This document shows positions 20,691-30,030 of a stretch of 30,030 nucleotides of DNA, one piece after another. Both the position numbers and the translations under genes were made by a program. How positions within the stretch are numbered: position 1 is the stretch's first letter; each line of letters starts with the position of its first letter. The stretch is from Lingula anatina (taxonomy: Eukaryota; Brachiopoda; Lingulata; Lingulida; Lingulidae), in contig NW_019773535.1 of the NCBI RefSeq assembly GCF_001039355.2, positions 59,518 through 89,547 of the forward strand, written 5' to 3'. The notes below the pieces were generated by a model. It was not told the origin of the DNA and did no database searches. It saw only the letters and a program-made list of their open reading frames with translations.

Positions 20691-22744
20691 ATGCCAGGTG
20701 TAAGCGTCAAGGACGTGGATCAGCATAAATTTACCAAAGCCTTGGGCGCCTTCCTGAAGAAGTAAGTGAATGAATTTGAGGAATGTGTTAGAATAAATAA
20801 TAGAATACAAAAGACACATTTTGAGAAAAAAATTAAAATTGCCAATTATAATTAAGTTAAATTATTCTTTCTATGAACTGTACAAATAGTAGATTGAATG
20901 TGAATTCGGTATTCACATAGTTGATGTTGTGGTGATATGGTGTTTAAAGACAGTCTCAGCGCGTTAAACCCTTAAAATAGCACGAAAATGAATTTTCCTG
21001 GAAATCTCACCAATTTCCCCATAATGACCAAGGTATATCCTATTCAAAACCGTTGAGAAAATGAACCTACCTAATACCGTTTTTAAGTTCCATTAAATAA
21101 TAAAAGACGACTCGTCTTAAATACTCAGCTACCACCTCACAGTACGGCTTCAGAACGCGCAATTTCTCGCTAAGTCTCGCGGTTTACTATGAATGAAGTA
21201 CTACGGCTGAGACCCGGATGTTACTATTTGGCGCCAAAACAGCAAACATGGCTCAGACGCGCGTCAAGTCTGAAGAGGAGAGCGACAAAAAGGGACGAAA
21301 GAAAATAGCCACTCCAGTTCGAAAGATACGAAAGAAAATTAGAGACAGACGAAGAAGCACTCAGACTGTGTATGTTGGGAGGGAGGTGGGGCGGTGGAGG
21401 ACACTTAAAGCTGAGTTAGGACTCACATACGAGGCAATGGCGAAACTACTCCTCGACACGTGAGTATGCGCTTCACAGGTCTCAAGTGTGTCTGATTATC
21501 ATATTATCCTGTTCACAATAAATGACAATATTTGTGCTCATACAAAGTTGGTTACGTGTATAAGAGCGTTTTGGGCTTTACGTTGTCTATTTTTGATCGG
21601 TACATGTACCGAAAAGATGGACAGGCGGCACTTACATGTCTGACAAGTTTCGCTGTGTAGTCGTGACGTCTATCTCATTCTGACTGAAGCCTGCTGTGAT
21701 TGGTCGTAAGCGTGGGAAAATCGAGGTCGTGACCTTGAGCCGGAAGTACTTCTGGCTGTGCTCCGAAATCATGATAAATAGTTTTCGTTTTCTAATTCTT
21801 TATTCTAGTTGTCTTAACAGGACTTTTGTGACCCAGACTTATTAATATAATAATAAACAATCTCACAAAACACAAATCTGATCAAAGCTTTACATAGAAC
21901 CTGCTTCTATACATTAATCTAACCCACTGAGACTGTCTTTAAAGAAACTGACAAACACTTTCACAGACCATGCTGTTTATTCTGTCCCTGCTAACTTGAG
22001 TTAGGGTGTACATGTATGTTAAACAACATCATTGCTATCACATCGTGTTATCATGGATAATGTGTTGGCACTCTGGGTACGTTTGGCACATGCAGTGGGA
22101 CACAAATTTGAGTAGGTCTGCAAGTTTGAAAAGTGTTGTGTGTCAGTCTTAATAAAATTCACATTCAAATGGATAGAATAATGTGAAAATAGTTTAATTG
22201 GATCTTAGTTTTGATAGTCAGAAAGTTTTCATTTATGATAGATCCTGAAATTTGATTTACCTGTTGACTGTTTCGTCTGTTCACTCTGACAGACTTGGTC
22301 ACAACTGAATTACCTGTTCAGATGAAGGTGAACAGGTAATTATCTCAGTCTTGATGATGACTTGTTAGTCCCTCTCGCCCCCTCCCCCCAGGGTGGGTTT
22401 GAGAATGTCGTCATACACATGGGACAGTCAACAGGTAAATCAAATTTCAGGATCTATCATAAATGAAACCTTTGACTATGATAGAATAATGGTCATGAAG
22501 CTTCGTTGGTTATGTGACATTAAAAAAGTACTGGCCTAATAGAATCAGAATAGTTCAAATGAAACCCGTGGTAATCTAATGCTGTAACAGTGTGCTAGCA
22601 TTTCTTTCTTTTACTTTGTAGGTCAGGCAAGTTGAAGGTACCTGAGTGGACAGACCTGGTCAAACTTGCTCGTTTCAATGAACTGAGCCCATATGATGAT
22701 GACTGGTTCTACATTAGATGTGGTCAGTACACTCACTCACTCAC

Positions 22745-22784
<40 letters not shown>

Positions 22785-24312
22785 AAAGAATATAAAAGAA
22801 TGCATACTTCAAAAGATGTAAAGTTATAAAACAGATTTTTAAATTCATTTCCAGTTACTCACATGAACCACTTCTACTAGTTTATTATAACACTAAAATA
22901 AAGTTGACATGCCATGTTATAAGCCAAATCAATTTCTCGTTCAGCAAAAAAAGTAGCTTCAAAACTGCACCTTCTTCAAATTTTTAGTATTTATCTATCC
23001 CTCCAGTACATAAAAGCATACTAAATGAAGTAGTACTGTGCACACATTGCATAATCGTCACTCCTATGGATGTATAGCTGCGCATGCAATTGCATACTTT
23101 TCAAATGAGGCTGCCGAGTTATATTTATAGCACAGAAAGAAAGTAGAAAATATCCGTTCAAGTATCATTTTTCCAAGTATATAAAACAATGTTCTTTGGT
23201 ATTCCTCTTTTCATAATACTATTTGAAACTCTATGGTAGTGTTAGGTAGGGTTTTGTGGCCAAAACTTTGGTATTTAAATGCACATTTAGCATTGTATAA
23301 CTGTTAATAAATTTCATGGTGTTTCAGCTTCCATTGCCCGTCACTTGTACGTCAGAGCCCCAGTTGGTGTGGGAACCCTCACTAAAGTCTACGGAGGTTA
23401 GTAGTTCTGGTATTCACTTATTCTTCAGCTTAATAATCTTGTTAAAAGAAGTTAATTGTGAAATCAAGGAACTTTCTCTAATAAAACTGTTGCTTGATTA
23501 CCAATCACAATAATTGCAAGGTATGACTTTGACATCCACAAGGTGCTAATTAAGAACAACGTGTGCCATTTTGATCCATTTAATTAATATATTTACTATA
23601 GTTGATCAGGTTTGAAGCTCCCAGCAGTAGTCGCAACCTTTAATACATGGTTATTTATTTCTTTTCTTCAGCTCGCAAGAATAATGGCACAGCCCCAAGT
23701 CACTGGTGTAGAGGCAGTGCCTCCGTAGCCAGAAAATGCCTTCAGGCGCTAGAAGGACTCAAGATTGTAGAGCAGGATCAGAATGGGTAGGTGTATAGTG
23801 AGTCATAAAGTAGTGTGAGGATCAGAATGGGTAGGTGTAAAGTCGAGTCATGAAGTAGTGTGAGGATCAGAATGGGGAGGTGCTCCATGACCAGTGGAGT
23901 TTTTGGTAGAATGGGATCAGAATAGGGACGTGCTTACTGAGCGGTGGGGTAGATACGGACTTCAATTCCCTTGTGAAAGCTGATGTTAAAATGATCGCAT
24001 ACTTCTAATTTCCCGGCTACTTTAATGTGGAAGATGAAGGTGTGAATTCTCAAAGATTATTGACTTAAAATCCCATTGGTACAATACCAATACTGAGGTA
24101 TATGTAACATTTGGGGAGTTTTCAGGGCAAAGTGGTATCAATTTGTTCTATAAACAAACTTGTATTAAGACCCTTATTAACATATTTTTAGCTTCTTGTG
24201 AGGCTCAGCTTTTCAATTTCTTCATTTATATTTTAGTGGTCGCAGGTTATCAAGCCAAGGACGCAGAGATCTGGATAGAATTGCATCACAGATCAACAGG
24301 CCTAAAAAGTAA
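20691..24312 (+). CDS. RPS19: Ribosomal protein S19 (eS19)
   Basis: Five coding exons are 20691-20761, 22622-22722, 23328-23396, 23672-23786 and 24237-24312. All phases match and give 143 residues (human 145). The start [14 protein letters not shown] follows directly after the intron-1 acceptor ATTCCAG. Recognisable blocks are [66 protein letters not shown] and, at the end, [14 protein letters not shown]. eS19 is a component of the 40S head needed for 18S rRNA maturation. A leader exon with a TOP motif precedes it. Intron 2 (20762-22621) carries a TTAA-flanked element and a fold-back element. The donor of the fourth coding exon is tandemly repeated. Confidence 0.97.
21163..21240 (+). promoter_or_regulatory. 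Promoter-like CpG patch with E2F palindrome
   Basis: TTTGGCGCCAAA (21227-21238) is a perfect palindromic E2F site. TCTCGCGG and an ETS-like ACCCGGATGT lie just upstream. The ATG of the following open exon is 10 bases downstream of the E2F site. Further downstream are a TGACGTC (CRE-like, 21664-21670) and a reversed CCAAT (ATTGG near 21700). Confidence 0.5.
21248..21459 (+). CDS. Candidate first coding exon of an unknown gene inside RPS19 intron
   Basis: The frame starts at AACATGGCTC (good start context) and runs about 71 codons to a consensus donor, GACAC|GTGAGT. The first half is very basic ([22 protein letters not shown], nuclear-localisation-like). The second half, [19 protein letters not shown] followed by AMAKLLLD, resembles a short helical motif I associate with the N-termini of uncharacterised invertebrate and fish nuclear proteins with zinc fingers. 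That memory is not firm. No downstream exon is recognised before RPS19 exon 3, so it may be a captured or orphaned 5' exon carried by the TTAA element. It might also be spliced into RPS19 from an alternative promoter. Confidence 0.45.
22214..22489. mobile_element. 276-bp fold-back element in RPS19 intron 2
   Basis: An inverted pair more than 45 bp long, TTTCATTTATGATAGATCC... on the left and ...GGATCTATCATAAATGAAA on the right, is essentially perfect. It continues imperfectly outward to ATAGTCA/TGACTAT. A second hairpin (ATTACCTGTTCA/TGAACAGGTAAT, 22310-22341) lies inside. Confidence 0.85.
22729..22780. repeat. (CTCA)n(TC)n microsatellite
   Basis: Lies a few bases after the donor of RPS19 coding exon 2. 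Confidence 0.9.
23775..23930 (+). repeat. 44-bp tandem repeat spanning an RPS19 exon-intron border
   Basis: GGATCAGAATGG, the last 12 bases of RPS19 coding exon 4, recurs at 23819-23830 and 23864-23875, and more diverged near 23914. The second copy keeps a full GTAGGT donor. In the third it has become GGAGGT. Confidence 0.9.
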
Positions 24313-24337
24313 AGCTGTTACGATGGGATAAGAAGCA

Positions 24338-24505
24338 AATAAATTGCCAGCAGCAAGGAGTTTGTGAAGTGAACAATTATCAGTAAAAATCTTCACAAGT
24401 GGAACAGATATGCAAGGCTGAATAGACTGTTGAGAAACGTTCGTTTGGGTATTTCATGTTACATCATGTGAAATTCTACATCAAAATGAAGTAAAATAAA
24501 ATAAA
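24338..24505 (+). terminator. RPS19 poly(A) signals
   Basis: AATAAA at 24338-24343 (26 bp after the stop) and overlapping AATAAA hexamers at 24495-24505. The first would give the very short 3' UTR usual for ribosomal-protein mRNAs. Confidence 0.7.
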
Positions 24506-25290
24506 TTGTACTAAGGAGAAAGTAGTTGGTGTTTCAAAATGATCAAGATTGAAGTGACTGCGTGTGCTGGTGANNNNATTTAGAAGTCTATAAACTGCTT
24601 TTATGTTTTTCAAACGTCAGAGCACTTAATTCTGAGTAGTTCGCGATTGCAAAACCGTGGAGATGATATGTGGGTGTTGAGGAGCACCAGGAGGTGGTGG
24701 ATTAATTTCGGTGATTTTAATTCATGACAACAATTCATAAATTAAAAAGTATCAAAAAGTATGACTTGCCCTTAATTCAACAATTAGCAGTTTATATACT
24801 TTTCAGTGAAAAAAATAGTCTCAAATCCACTTTTTATTTGGTTAATGACATTGCACCCGTCTTATTACAAGAAAAACGGCCTGTTTCAGACCAACATTTA
24901 CCTTGTTATGAAACTGACAACTAAAGATGTATTGATGTAGAAACCAATTCCCCGGCAAAACTTATTTTGTGATGCCAGTTTCTGTTTGCATGTCAAGACA
25001 TTGCAGTGGTAGCACCATACCTTGAGGTACAGGAGCAGAGAATGCGGCAACACTGGTTGACAATAATGAAGCAAGAACGAGAATTTTTACACCTTTATTT
25101 GTACTGTAAAAAGTTTTTCCTTACCTACAAATTTCAAGAGTTAAAGCGCAAATTGATACATTTTGCAACACGTTTCGTCTAATGCCATTCCATAATTATT
25201 CATGTTTTTTGCTGATCTTGAGTTACAGTGTAAATATTTATCAAAACATCCATACGTCATATATATTTTGCCATAATTGAATCACTACAA

Positions 25291-25385
25291 GACATCTAAG
25301 CCGCTCAATCTGAGTGCAATTTAGCGGGAATCCCCTCGGAGATGGACCGATCCCGCTAGATCGATCTAGGTATGGGAATAAGGTC
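25291..25385. mobile_element. Half MITE (right arm)
   Basis: Matches the right half of 28356-28608 (CTAAGCCGCT, GCAATTTAGCG, GATCGATCTA, ATGGGAATAAGGTC). The left arm is missing. Confidence 0.6.
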
Positions 25386-25433
25386 TTTGACTAGAATGAG
25401 TTTCTTTGGCCCCAGTTTCACAAAAAAATTTAA

Positions 25434-25551
25434 GTCAGTTCCCTGGTTTAGTTGACTAGGATTTCCATGAGAGTGATGTTACACTGCTCCTGATAGGGTA
25501 AGATGTGACGATGTAACCTTGGTGATTAAGTTCTTAGCCAGGGAACCTGAC
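25434..25551. repeat. 118-bp inverted-repeat element
   Basis: GTCAGTTCCCTGGTTTAG at the left and its inverse CTTAGCCAGGGAACCTGAC at the right. A likely MITE; a GGCCCCAGTTTCAC motif lies just outside. Confidence 0.6.
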
Positions 25552-25561
25552 ATAGTTTTTT

Positions 25562-25591
25562 TATGTACAGACACAGATGTGTCTGTACATA
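25562..25591. repeat. Perfect 14-bp-arm hairpin
   Basis: TATGTACAGACACA, a two-base spacer (GA), then TGTGTCTGTACATA. Next to it a GCCGTC hexanucleotide tract runs to about 25655. Confidence 0.9.
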
Positions 25592-25607
25592 TTGCCATCA
25601 CCTGCGT

Positions 25608-25655
25608 CTGTCGTCGCCGTCGCCGTCGCCGTCGCCGATGCCGATGCCGGCGCCG
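25608..25655. repeat. (GTCGCC)n / (GATGCC)n tract
   Basis: Short GC-rich hexamer repeat in otherwise AT-rich DNA. Confidence 0.85.
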
Positions 25656-25743
25656 TGCACTTTCCTTGTAAACACGATAAGTGGAGGGCCGTTTTTTTTT
25701 TTTTGGCTTTATATTTACAGAGCTGATGAATATTCATAAAACG

Positions 25744-25970
25744 CAGGTCAAGTTCGAAAACCAGCATGATCGGGCCATTATTGTAGAAGTTATGCTGTTT
25801 TTTCACTTTTCAGCATATATGCAACCCTGTAAACACATTTTAAGGAAAACAGATAGGCCAATTGTCATTTAACTCACAGGAGTGGTCAATCTTACGAAAA
25901 CACAGGTTGAGTTCGAAAATCAGCATAATCGGGCCATTATTTTAGAAGTTACGTGCGTATGCTGTTTTTT
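25744..25970. repeat. Diverged direct repeat, two copies
   Basis: CAGGTCAAGTTCGAAAACC... at 25744-25802 and CAGGTTGAGTTCGAAAATC... at 25903-25970 share ATCGGGCCATTATT, TAGAAGTTA and GCTGTTTTTT. Probably parts of a dispersed repeat family. Confidence 0.75.
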
Positions 25971-26604
25971 GAAATTTCCTCAGATTCAACTGTTAGGCAT
26001 GTTAACAGTCTCATTAATGAACTAATAAGATACGTAAAAGTGTTTGTTTGACATTTCCTGCATCTTTACAACATCGTTAGTTGATTATGTAAAAATGATG
26101 GTAAACTTGTTATCGTGTATTGTGTAATAAAGTTTCCAAAATGGAAATAAACTCATATCATTACAGTTTGTCAGATTCAATCATTCACTATGTTCAGAAT
26201 CTCAGAATGGAGGAAATTGGACATGTAACACTGTTGTATTGATATTTTTCCCATCTCATCAATTTTCTTAGTTGATCGTATAAAAATGGCAGTAACCTGT
26301 TAATTTNTCGGGGCCGGGTTTTGGATTGGCAATATATTTAAAAAAAAAAAGAAAAATATCAAAAATGATAGAATCACAGATCACTTTAAAATTTAGGTTT
26401 GCATCAAACAAGAATACAGAAATTACCTGCAGAAACTTTTAAGTATAAAATTAAAATATTACAAATGGAGAATATAAAAAAAAAAAAACTGATAGATCAA
26501 AAACTTCCATGATATTACATAACATGAATGAACATTAAACCCGCCTCCATCGTTAAAAAAATTGATCATTAAAAGAATACTGCAGCTTCACAAGTGCCCT
26601 GCAC

Positions 26605-29406
26605 TCATGGGCATCTTTCCTCAACCTTGAGCCAGATTCCTTTTTCGGGTTTCATTGGGCGACTTTTCATGAACTTCATCGGTATCTGGGTCTTCTCACA
26701 AGTTTTGAAAGTGAGGTTCTGGAGCACCTTCACTATCGCAACTTTCATCTGAAGCAGCGCCAGGCGCATACCAATGCAATTCCGTGGTCCCATTCCAAAT
26801 GGCATGTAACTATAGGGATTCCTGTTTGCCTTCTCCTCTGGGGTGAATCTCTGGGGGTCAAACTTCTCAGGGTCCGGGTAAAGCTCTGGGTCATGGTGAA
26901 TGGCGTAGACGGGAACGATAACACAGGTCCCTTTGGGGATTAACAAACCTTTCACTGTGGTGTCCCGATTTGGGACACGGTCCAACACAAAGCCAAGAGG
27001 GTACATTCTCAAGGTTTCTGACATCACTTGGTCCAGGTACTGCAGAGAGGCCACATTGTCGTAGCTGGGGTCTGTTCCCTGGAGGGTGTCATCTATCTCC
27101 TTCTGCAGTCTCTCTTGGATTTCAGGGTAGATGGCCAAGTTGTAGCACATGAAACTCAGCGTTTCCGTTGTGTTACGGAATCCTGGAAGAAAATAACAGA
27201 GCATTTTTAGAAGCTGGCAGTACACCATATATTTTCTTGACTGAACTAACACAATTATCTGCCTCAATTGACATCTTTGAACACTTCGATCTCTTCATAT
27301 ACATAAAGTCTTTTATGTTCTATGAATAATCTGATTTCACAAACCTGCCAAGAAAAACACTATTCCATTGGCCACAATCTCATCCCTTGTCAGGGCCCTC
27401 TTCTTCCACTTCCCAACCTCCTTCACATCATCTGCCAGCTCATCATTATCCATATGAAGCTCATGGGCTTTCTGCATCAGGTGGACAAAATCAATGGCCT
27501 TCTCATTTTTGGTCTTCTGGCTTTCATCATAAAGTTCATCCGTTGCATGTTGAAAAAAACGGATAGGCTTAATAAAACTTCCAACAAGATATGGAAGGAG
27601 CGGCTCAAACCACACCATCAAACGAGGAATAAAAAGAAAGAGCAGAAGAATAGGGTTTGCCAGATTGGCATTCTGTAACTGTCTTGCATTGGTAACAAAG
27701 GGCTCCTCAGGGTTGTTCTGGGAGTCAACTTTGATTCCAAAAGCAGTGGCGCAGATGCTATCCATGGCAAAGGCTCCCCAGATTTCCTCCGCATCAAAAC
27801 TTCCATCTTTTTTGGCAATTTCCTGAAGATTTTTCACTGTTGTCTTTGCGCAATCCACAATATACCCATTCATTTGACGCAACTTCCCAGAGCTAAATGT
27901 TGGTGTCATCGTGCTACGTACTTGTTTCCACTCGTCGCCCTTCAAACTAACTACCGTTTTGTTCAAAGGTTTCAGCTGGGTATTTTCATCAACATTTCGG
28001 TCAGTGAAGATGCTCCCCTGCTTGACCAAGATCTCTTTGATCATGTCCAGGTCGGATATAATAAGTGTTCCAATCCTTGCGTCTAAGCTACCTGGAGACA
28101 AGGCAACCACCTTACCTAAGTAAAGAAAAAAGTTTCAGTTGCGACAACTTGGTGTTAATTCTGTTATAATCAATTTAGTTCTGACATTCTTCTAACTGTT
28201 ACAGGATTGGGAAACTTGTGATAGATCAGATAACATATCAATAATATCACAGCACAAATAATTAAGGTCTTACTTGTACAATTTCTATCACAAAATTTGT
28301 TGACGATAAATGAAATAACCATGGTATGTAAATAAACCCCTCAAAATTACACTTAGACTGGATTCCCATACTTAATTAGATGAATCTAACAGGATCGATC
28401 CATCTCCATGGGTTTCTCGCTAAACAGCTTAAGCGGCTTAGATGTTTGGCACGCCTACTGCATCTGCTAAACGATAATAAATTGCCCCCGAGTAGCTTCA
28501 GTAGGCGTGGCAGACACCTAAGCCGCTTAAGCTGATAGCAATTTAGCGAGAATCCTCTTGGATATAAATCGATCTAAAGTTAGTACGATAGGGGATGGGA
28601 ATGGTCCCTTATAGATTAAAAGCTATCAGTCCAGCAGGGTCGATCTATCTCAGAAGGGATTCTCTTTAGGTGCAGTCAATGTAATCCGCTTAATTGTCTG
28701 GCACGTCCCTTCGCAAAGCAACACAATGGACCTCAAAGTTTTCCCTACGAGAGTTACGAGTGGGCGTGCCAGGTAATTAAGCGGATTACGTTAACTGCGC
28801 CTTAGCGAGACTCCACTGAGACAGATCGATCCTGCTGGACATATAACTTAAGATTTTATCTGAACATAGCCTTTATCTTGAAATTTGAAAAGTAAATCAG
28901 GTAAATCTGAATCTTAATCCGTACAAGCAATGATGCGCATCTTGTACCAAGAAGACTAAGGGTGCGTTCAGAACAAGTTGATCCGCGGACTAACAGATCC
29001 GCGGATCAAATATGGCCGACACACTCGAAAGCTTGCCTCATTGTCCTAATAGACGCTGGATAGATTCCCCGCAGGCAATACGCGGCAAGCTTTCAAGTGG
29101 GTCGAACATATTTGATCTGTTAGTCCACGTATCAACTTCAGTTCTGAATACAGCCTGAATAGCAAACGACTAGCGCTGTAGCAATAACCAATTACCGTAT
29201 TTATAGCTTAGATGCGTGTAGAACTCAAGGAAGCCAAGTTTTATCCCAAGAGGCATGTGTCCTAACAGGGGCCACCGGTCTGGCCCCGGTACACCATACT
29301 TCACTCTGTTATCGGCGAAGTAGCGGGAATATAGGACGGTCAAGACTGCGATCACGACAAGCAGCAGGATCCAATCAGGAAGCCACCAAATGTCCAACAT
29401 CGACAT
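26605..29406 (-). CDS. Cytochrome P450, CYP3/thromboxane-synthase-like, with atypical I-helix
   Basis: Three coding exons (29406-29196, 28115-27345, 27182-26605) join in phase to 519 residues. In order they give an N-terminal membrane anchor (WILLLVVIAVLTVLY, residues 12-26), the hinge GVPGPDRWPLLGH, and C-helix W133/R137. Then come K-helix ETLR (383-386), DPQRF, and the haem loop FGMGPRNCIG with Cys463. All are intact, so this is a microsomal haem-thiolate enzyme of clan 3. The I-helix reads LAGFRNTTETLS where CYP3A has AGYETT, so Arg330-Asn331 replace the acid-Thr pair used for O2 activation. Substrate is unknown. I chose the ATG at 29406 because an acceptor (TTCTTTTCAAG) lies just before it, although the frame is open to 29421. 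No AATAAA was found nearby. Confidence 0.93.
28356..28608. mobile_element. 253-bp MITE with TTA target duplication in P450 intron
   Basis: The ends GACTGGATTCCCATAC and, inverted, GGGACCATTCCCATCC lie between TTA copies (28353-28355, 28609-28611). Inner arms CTTAAGCGGCTTAGATG / CACCTAAGCCGCTTAAG are also inverted. Confidence 0.85.
28629..28840. mobile_element. 212-bp fold-back MITE in P450 intron
   Basis: Arms of about 85 bp, GTCCAGCAGGGTCGATCTATC... and inverse ...GACAGATCGATCCTGCTGGAC, continue inward through TAATCCGCTTAATT. Distant relative of 2915-3190. It sits only 20 bp from the preceding element. Confidence 0.85.
28960..29155. mobile_element. 196-bp fold-back MITE, a third family, in P450 intron
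   Basis: The left arm starts GGGTGCGTTCAGAAC and contains GGACTAACAGATC, AAATATG and GAAAGCTTGCC. The right arm is its inverse, ending GTTCTGAATACAGCCT. The left arm has an extra internal GATCCGCGGATC palindrome. Confidence 0.8.
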
Positions 29407-30030
29407 CCTTGAAAAGAACAAACCACTAGTTGAAACGTTTTATACTGACACGATATACACTGGCGATCTATAGCCTAACCGCAACTGATGACACGTACTA
29501 TAAGTCACTGTGGAGGATTCGAATCACTCAAATCAAAAACAACACGCGAGCTCCTTGGTCAAGGCAGTAAACCTGTAGTGCAAAGTATATGTATCGATTC
29601 AGCCTCTCTTCTATTATATGTGGAGGATAGGACTGTCGATCTGTTCTTAATCAGCTTACTCGCTTGGACCACCGAACCAGTTACAAATCGTTAGTAACAG
29701 TATTAATAAAATCCAACATATTTAACTTCAATACAACTAATGATATAAAGAGACGCACCTGGTGAGTCAAAAAGGAGTTTAAGCTTAAGAGTGTCACGCT
29801 CCCACCCCCTTCTTCAATAGTCGCAAACTGGACTTCGCTACCTAACCACTATCCCGATCAGTCAAATAACGGCACCTGATGACGTAACACCTGCCCGGGC
29901 CGTGCTGAGTGCATATTACATCGGCTCGCTCACCTGTCACCTTGATTAGTTAATGAACCGGGTAGTTGACCTAAAAACCACACATTAAACGACTTTTAGG
30001 TAAAACAATCATACTACTGTAGTCTGTCGT
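29407..30030 (-). promoter_or_regulatory. P450 5' region with probable leader exon
   Basis: A minus-strand donor CACCAG|GTGCGT at 29759/29758 pairs with the acceptor just before the start codon, giving a probable non-coding leader exon beginning right of 29759. No clear TATA box was recognised. Nothing else is supported up to the window end. Confidence 0.45.

Larger units (their letters stand above)
20948..21938. mobile_element. 991-bp TTAA-flanked element in RPS19 intron 2
   Basis: AGACAGTCTCAG at the left and CTGAGACTGTCT at the right are perfect inverted ends. They are directly flanked by TTAA on both sides (20944-20947, 21939-21942); with flanks the inverted repeat is 17 bp. TTAA targets are used by piggyBac and Kolobok transposons. 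There is no transposase. The inside is CpG-rich and holds a promoter-like patch and the exon at 21248-21459. The class is inferred. Confidence 0.6.
24506..26604. other. Intergenic region between RPS19 and the P450
   Basis: AT-rich, with assembly ambiguities at 24574-24577 and 26307. It holds the small repeats listed separately. Open frames here (for example 24724-24924) show no family features, splice context or composition bias. I see no gene. Confidence 0.6.

Noticed and set aside
26970-28123. Several plus-strand open frames
   Set aside because: Antisense shadows of the P450 coding exons.

Overview
The window is animal nuclear DNA. It has split genes with GT-AG introns, AATAAA signals, many short fold-back DNA transposons and microsatellites, and three conserved animal genes (MEIG1, RPS19 and a clan-3 cytochrome P450). 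The low GC content, the style of the repeats and the MEIG1/P450 content suggest a marine invertebrate such as a mollusc, echinoderm or cephalochordate. The sequence alone does not settle which.

Positions 1-17867 are a tandem array of a roughly 7-kb unit, present in three copies (A, B, C). Copy A is cut by the left window edge. Copy B has lost about 2 kb at an assembly gap, a single n at 5804. Each unit carries two interleaved genes. On the plus strand is a multi-exon family-2 glycosyltransferase of the bacterial-type TIGR04283 group. On the minus strand, inside one of its introns, is a two-exon gene for a small secreted peptide with eight cysteines and its own TATA box. The glycosyltransferase exons and the flanking non-coding DNA are nearly identical between copies. 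The mature-peptide exon is not: 12 of 45 residues differ between copies A and C, every cysteine is kept, and only two codons differ silently. This looks like a rapidly diversifying secreted peptide family that multiplies together with its host gene. In copy C, the only copy without a gap, the exons for the nucleotide-binding core of the glycosyltransferase are not found.

Positions 17868-20184 hold MEIG1 on the minus strand (two coding exons plus a likely 5' UTR exon). It is head-to-head with RPS19 on the plus strand (20184-24312, five coding exons and a TOP-type first exon). Intron 2 of RPS19 contains a 991-bp element flanked by TTAA. This element carries a CpG-rich promoter-like patch and an open exon with a splice donor. 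The donor of RPS19 coding exon 4 is repeated in tandem.

Positions 24313-26604 are intergenic and hold fold-back elements. Positions 26605-29406 are a complete three-coding-exon P450 of the CYP3/thromboxane-synthase type on the minus strand. Arg and Asn replace the usual acid-Thr pair of its I-helix. Its first coding intron is filled with three fold-back elements.

Most transposon-like sequence is non-autonomous. Several elements have a 3-bp TTA or TAA target duplication and termini with TTCCCAT or GTTCACA, which fits PIF/Harbinger-type MITEs. Copies A, B and C serve as before-and-after controls for several insertions.
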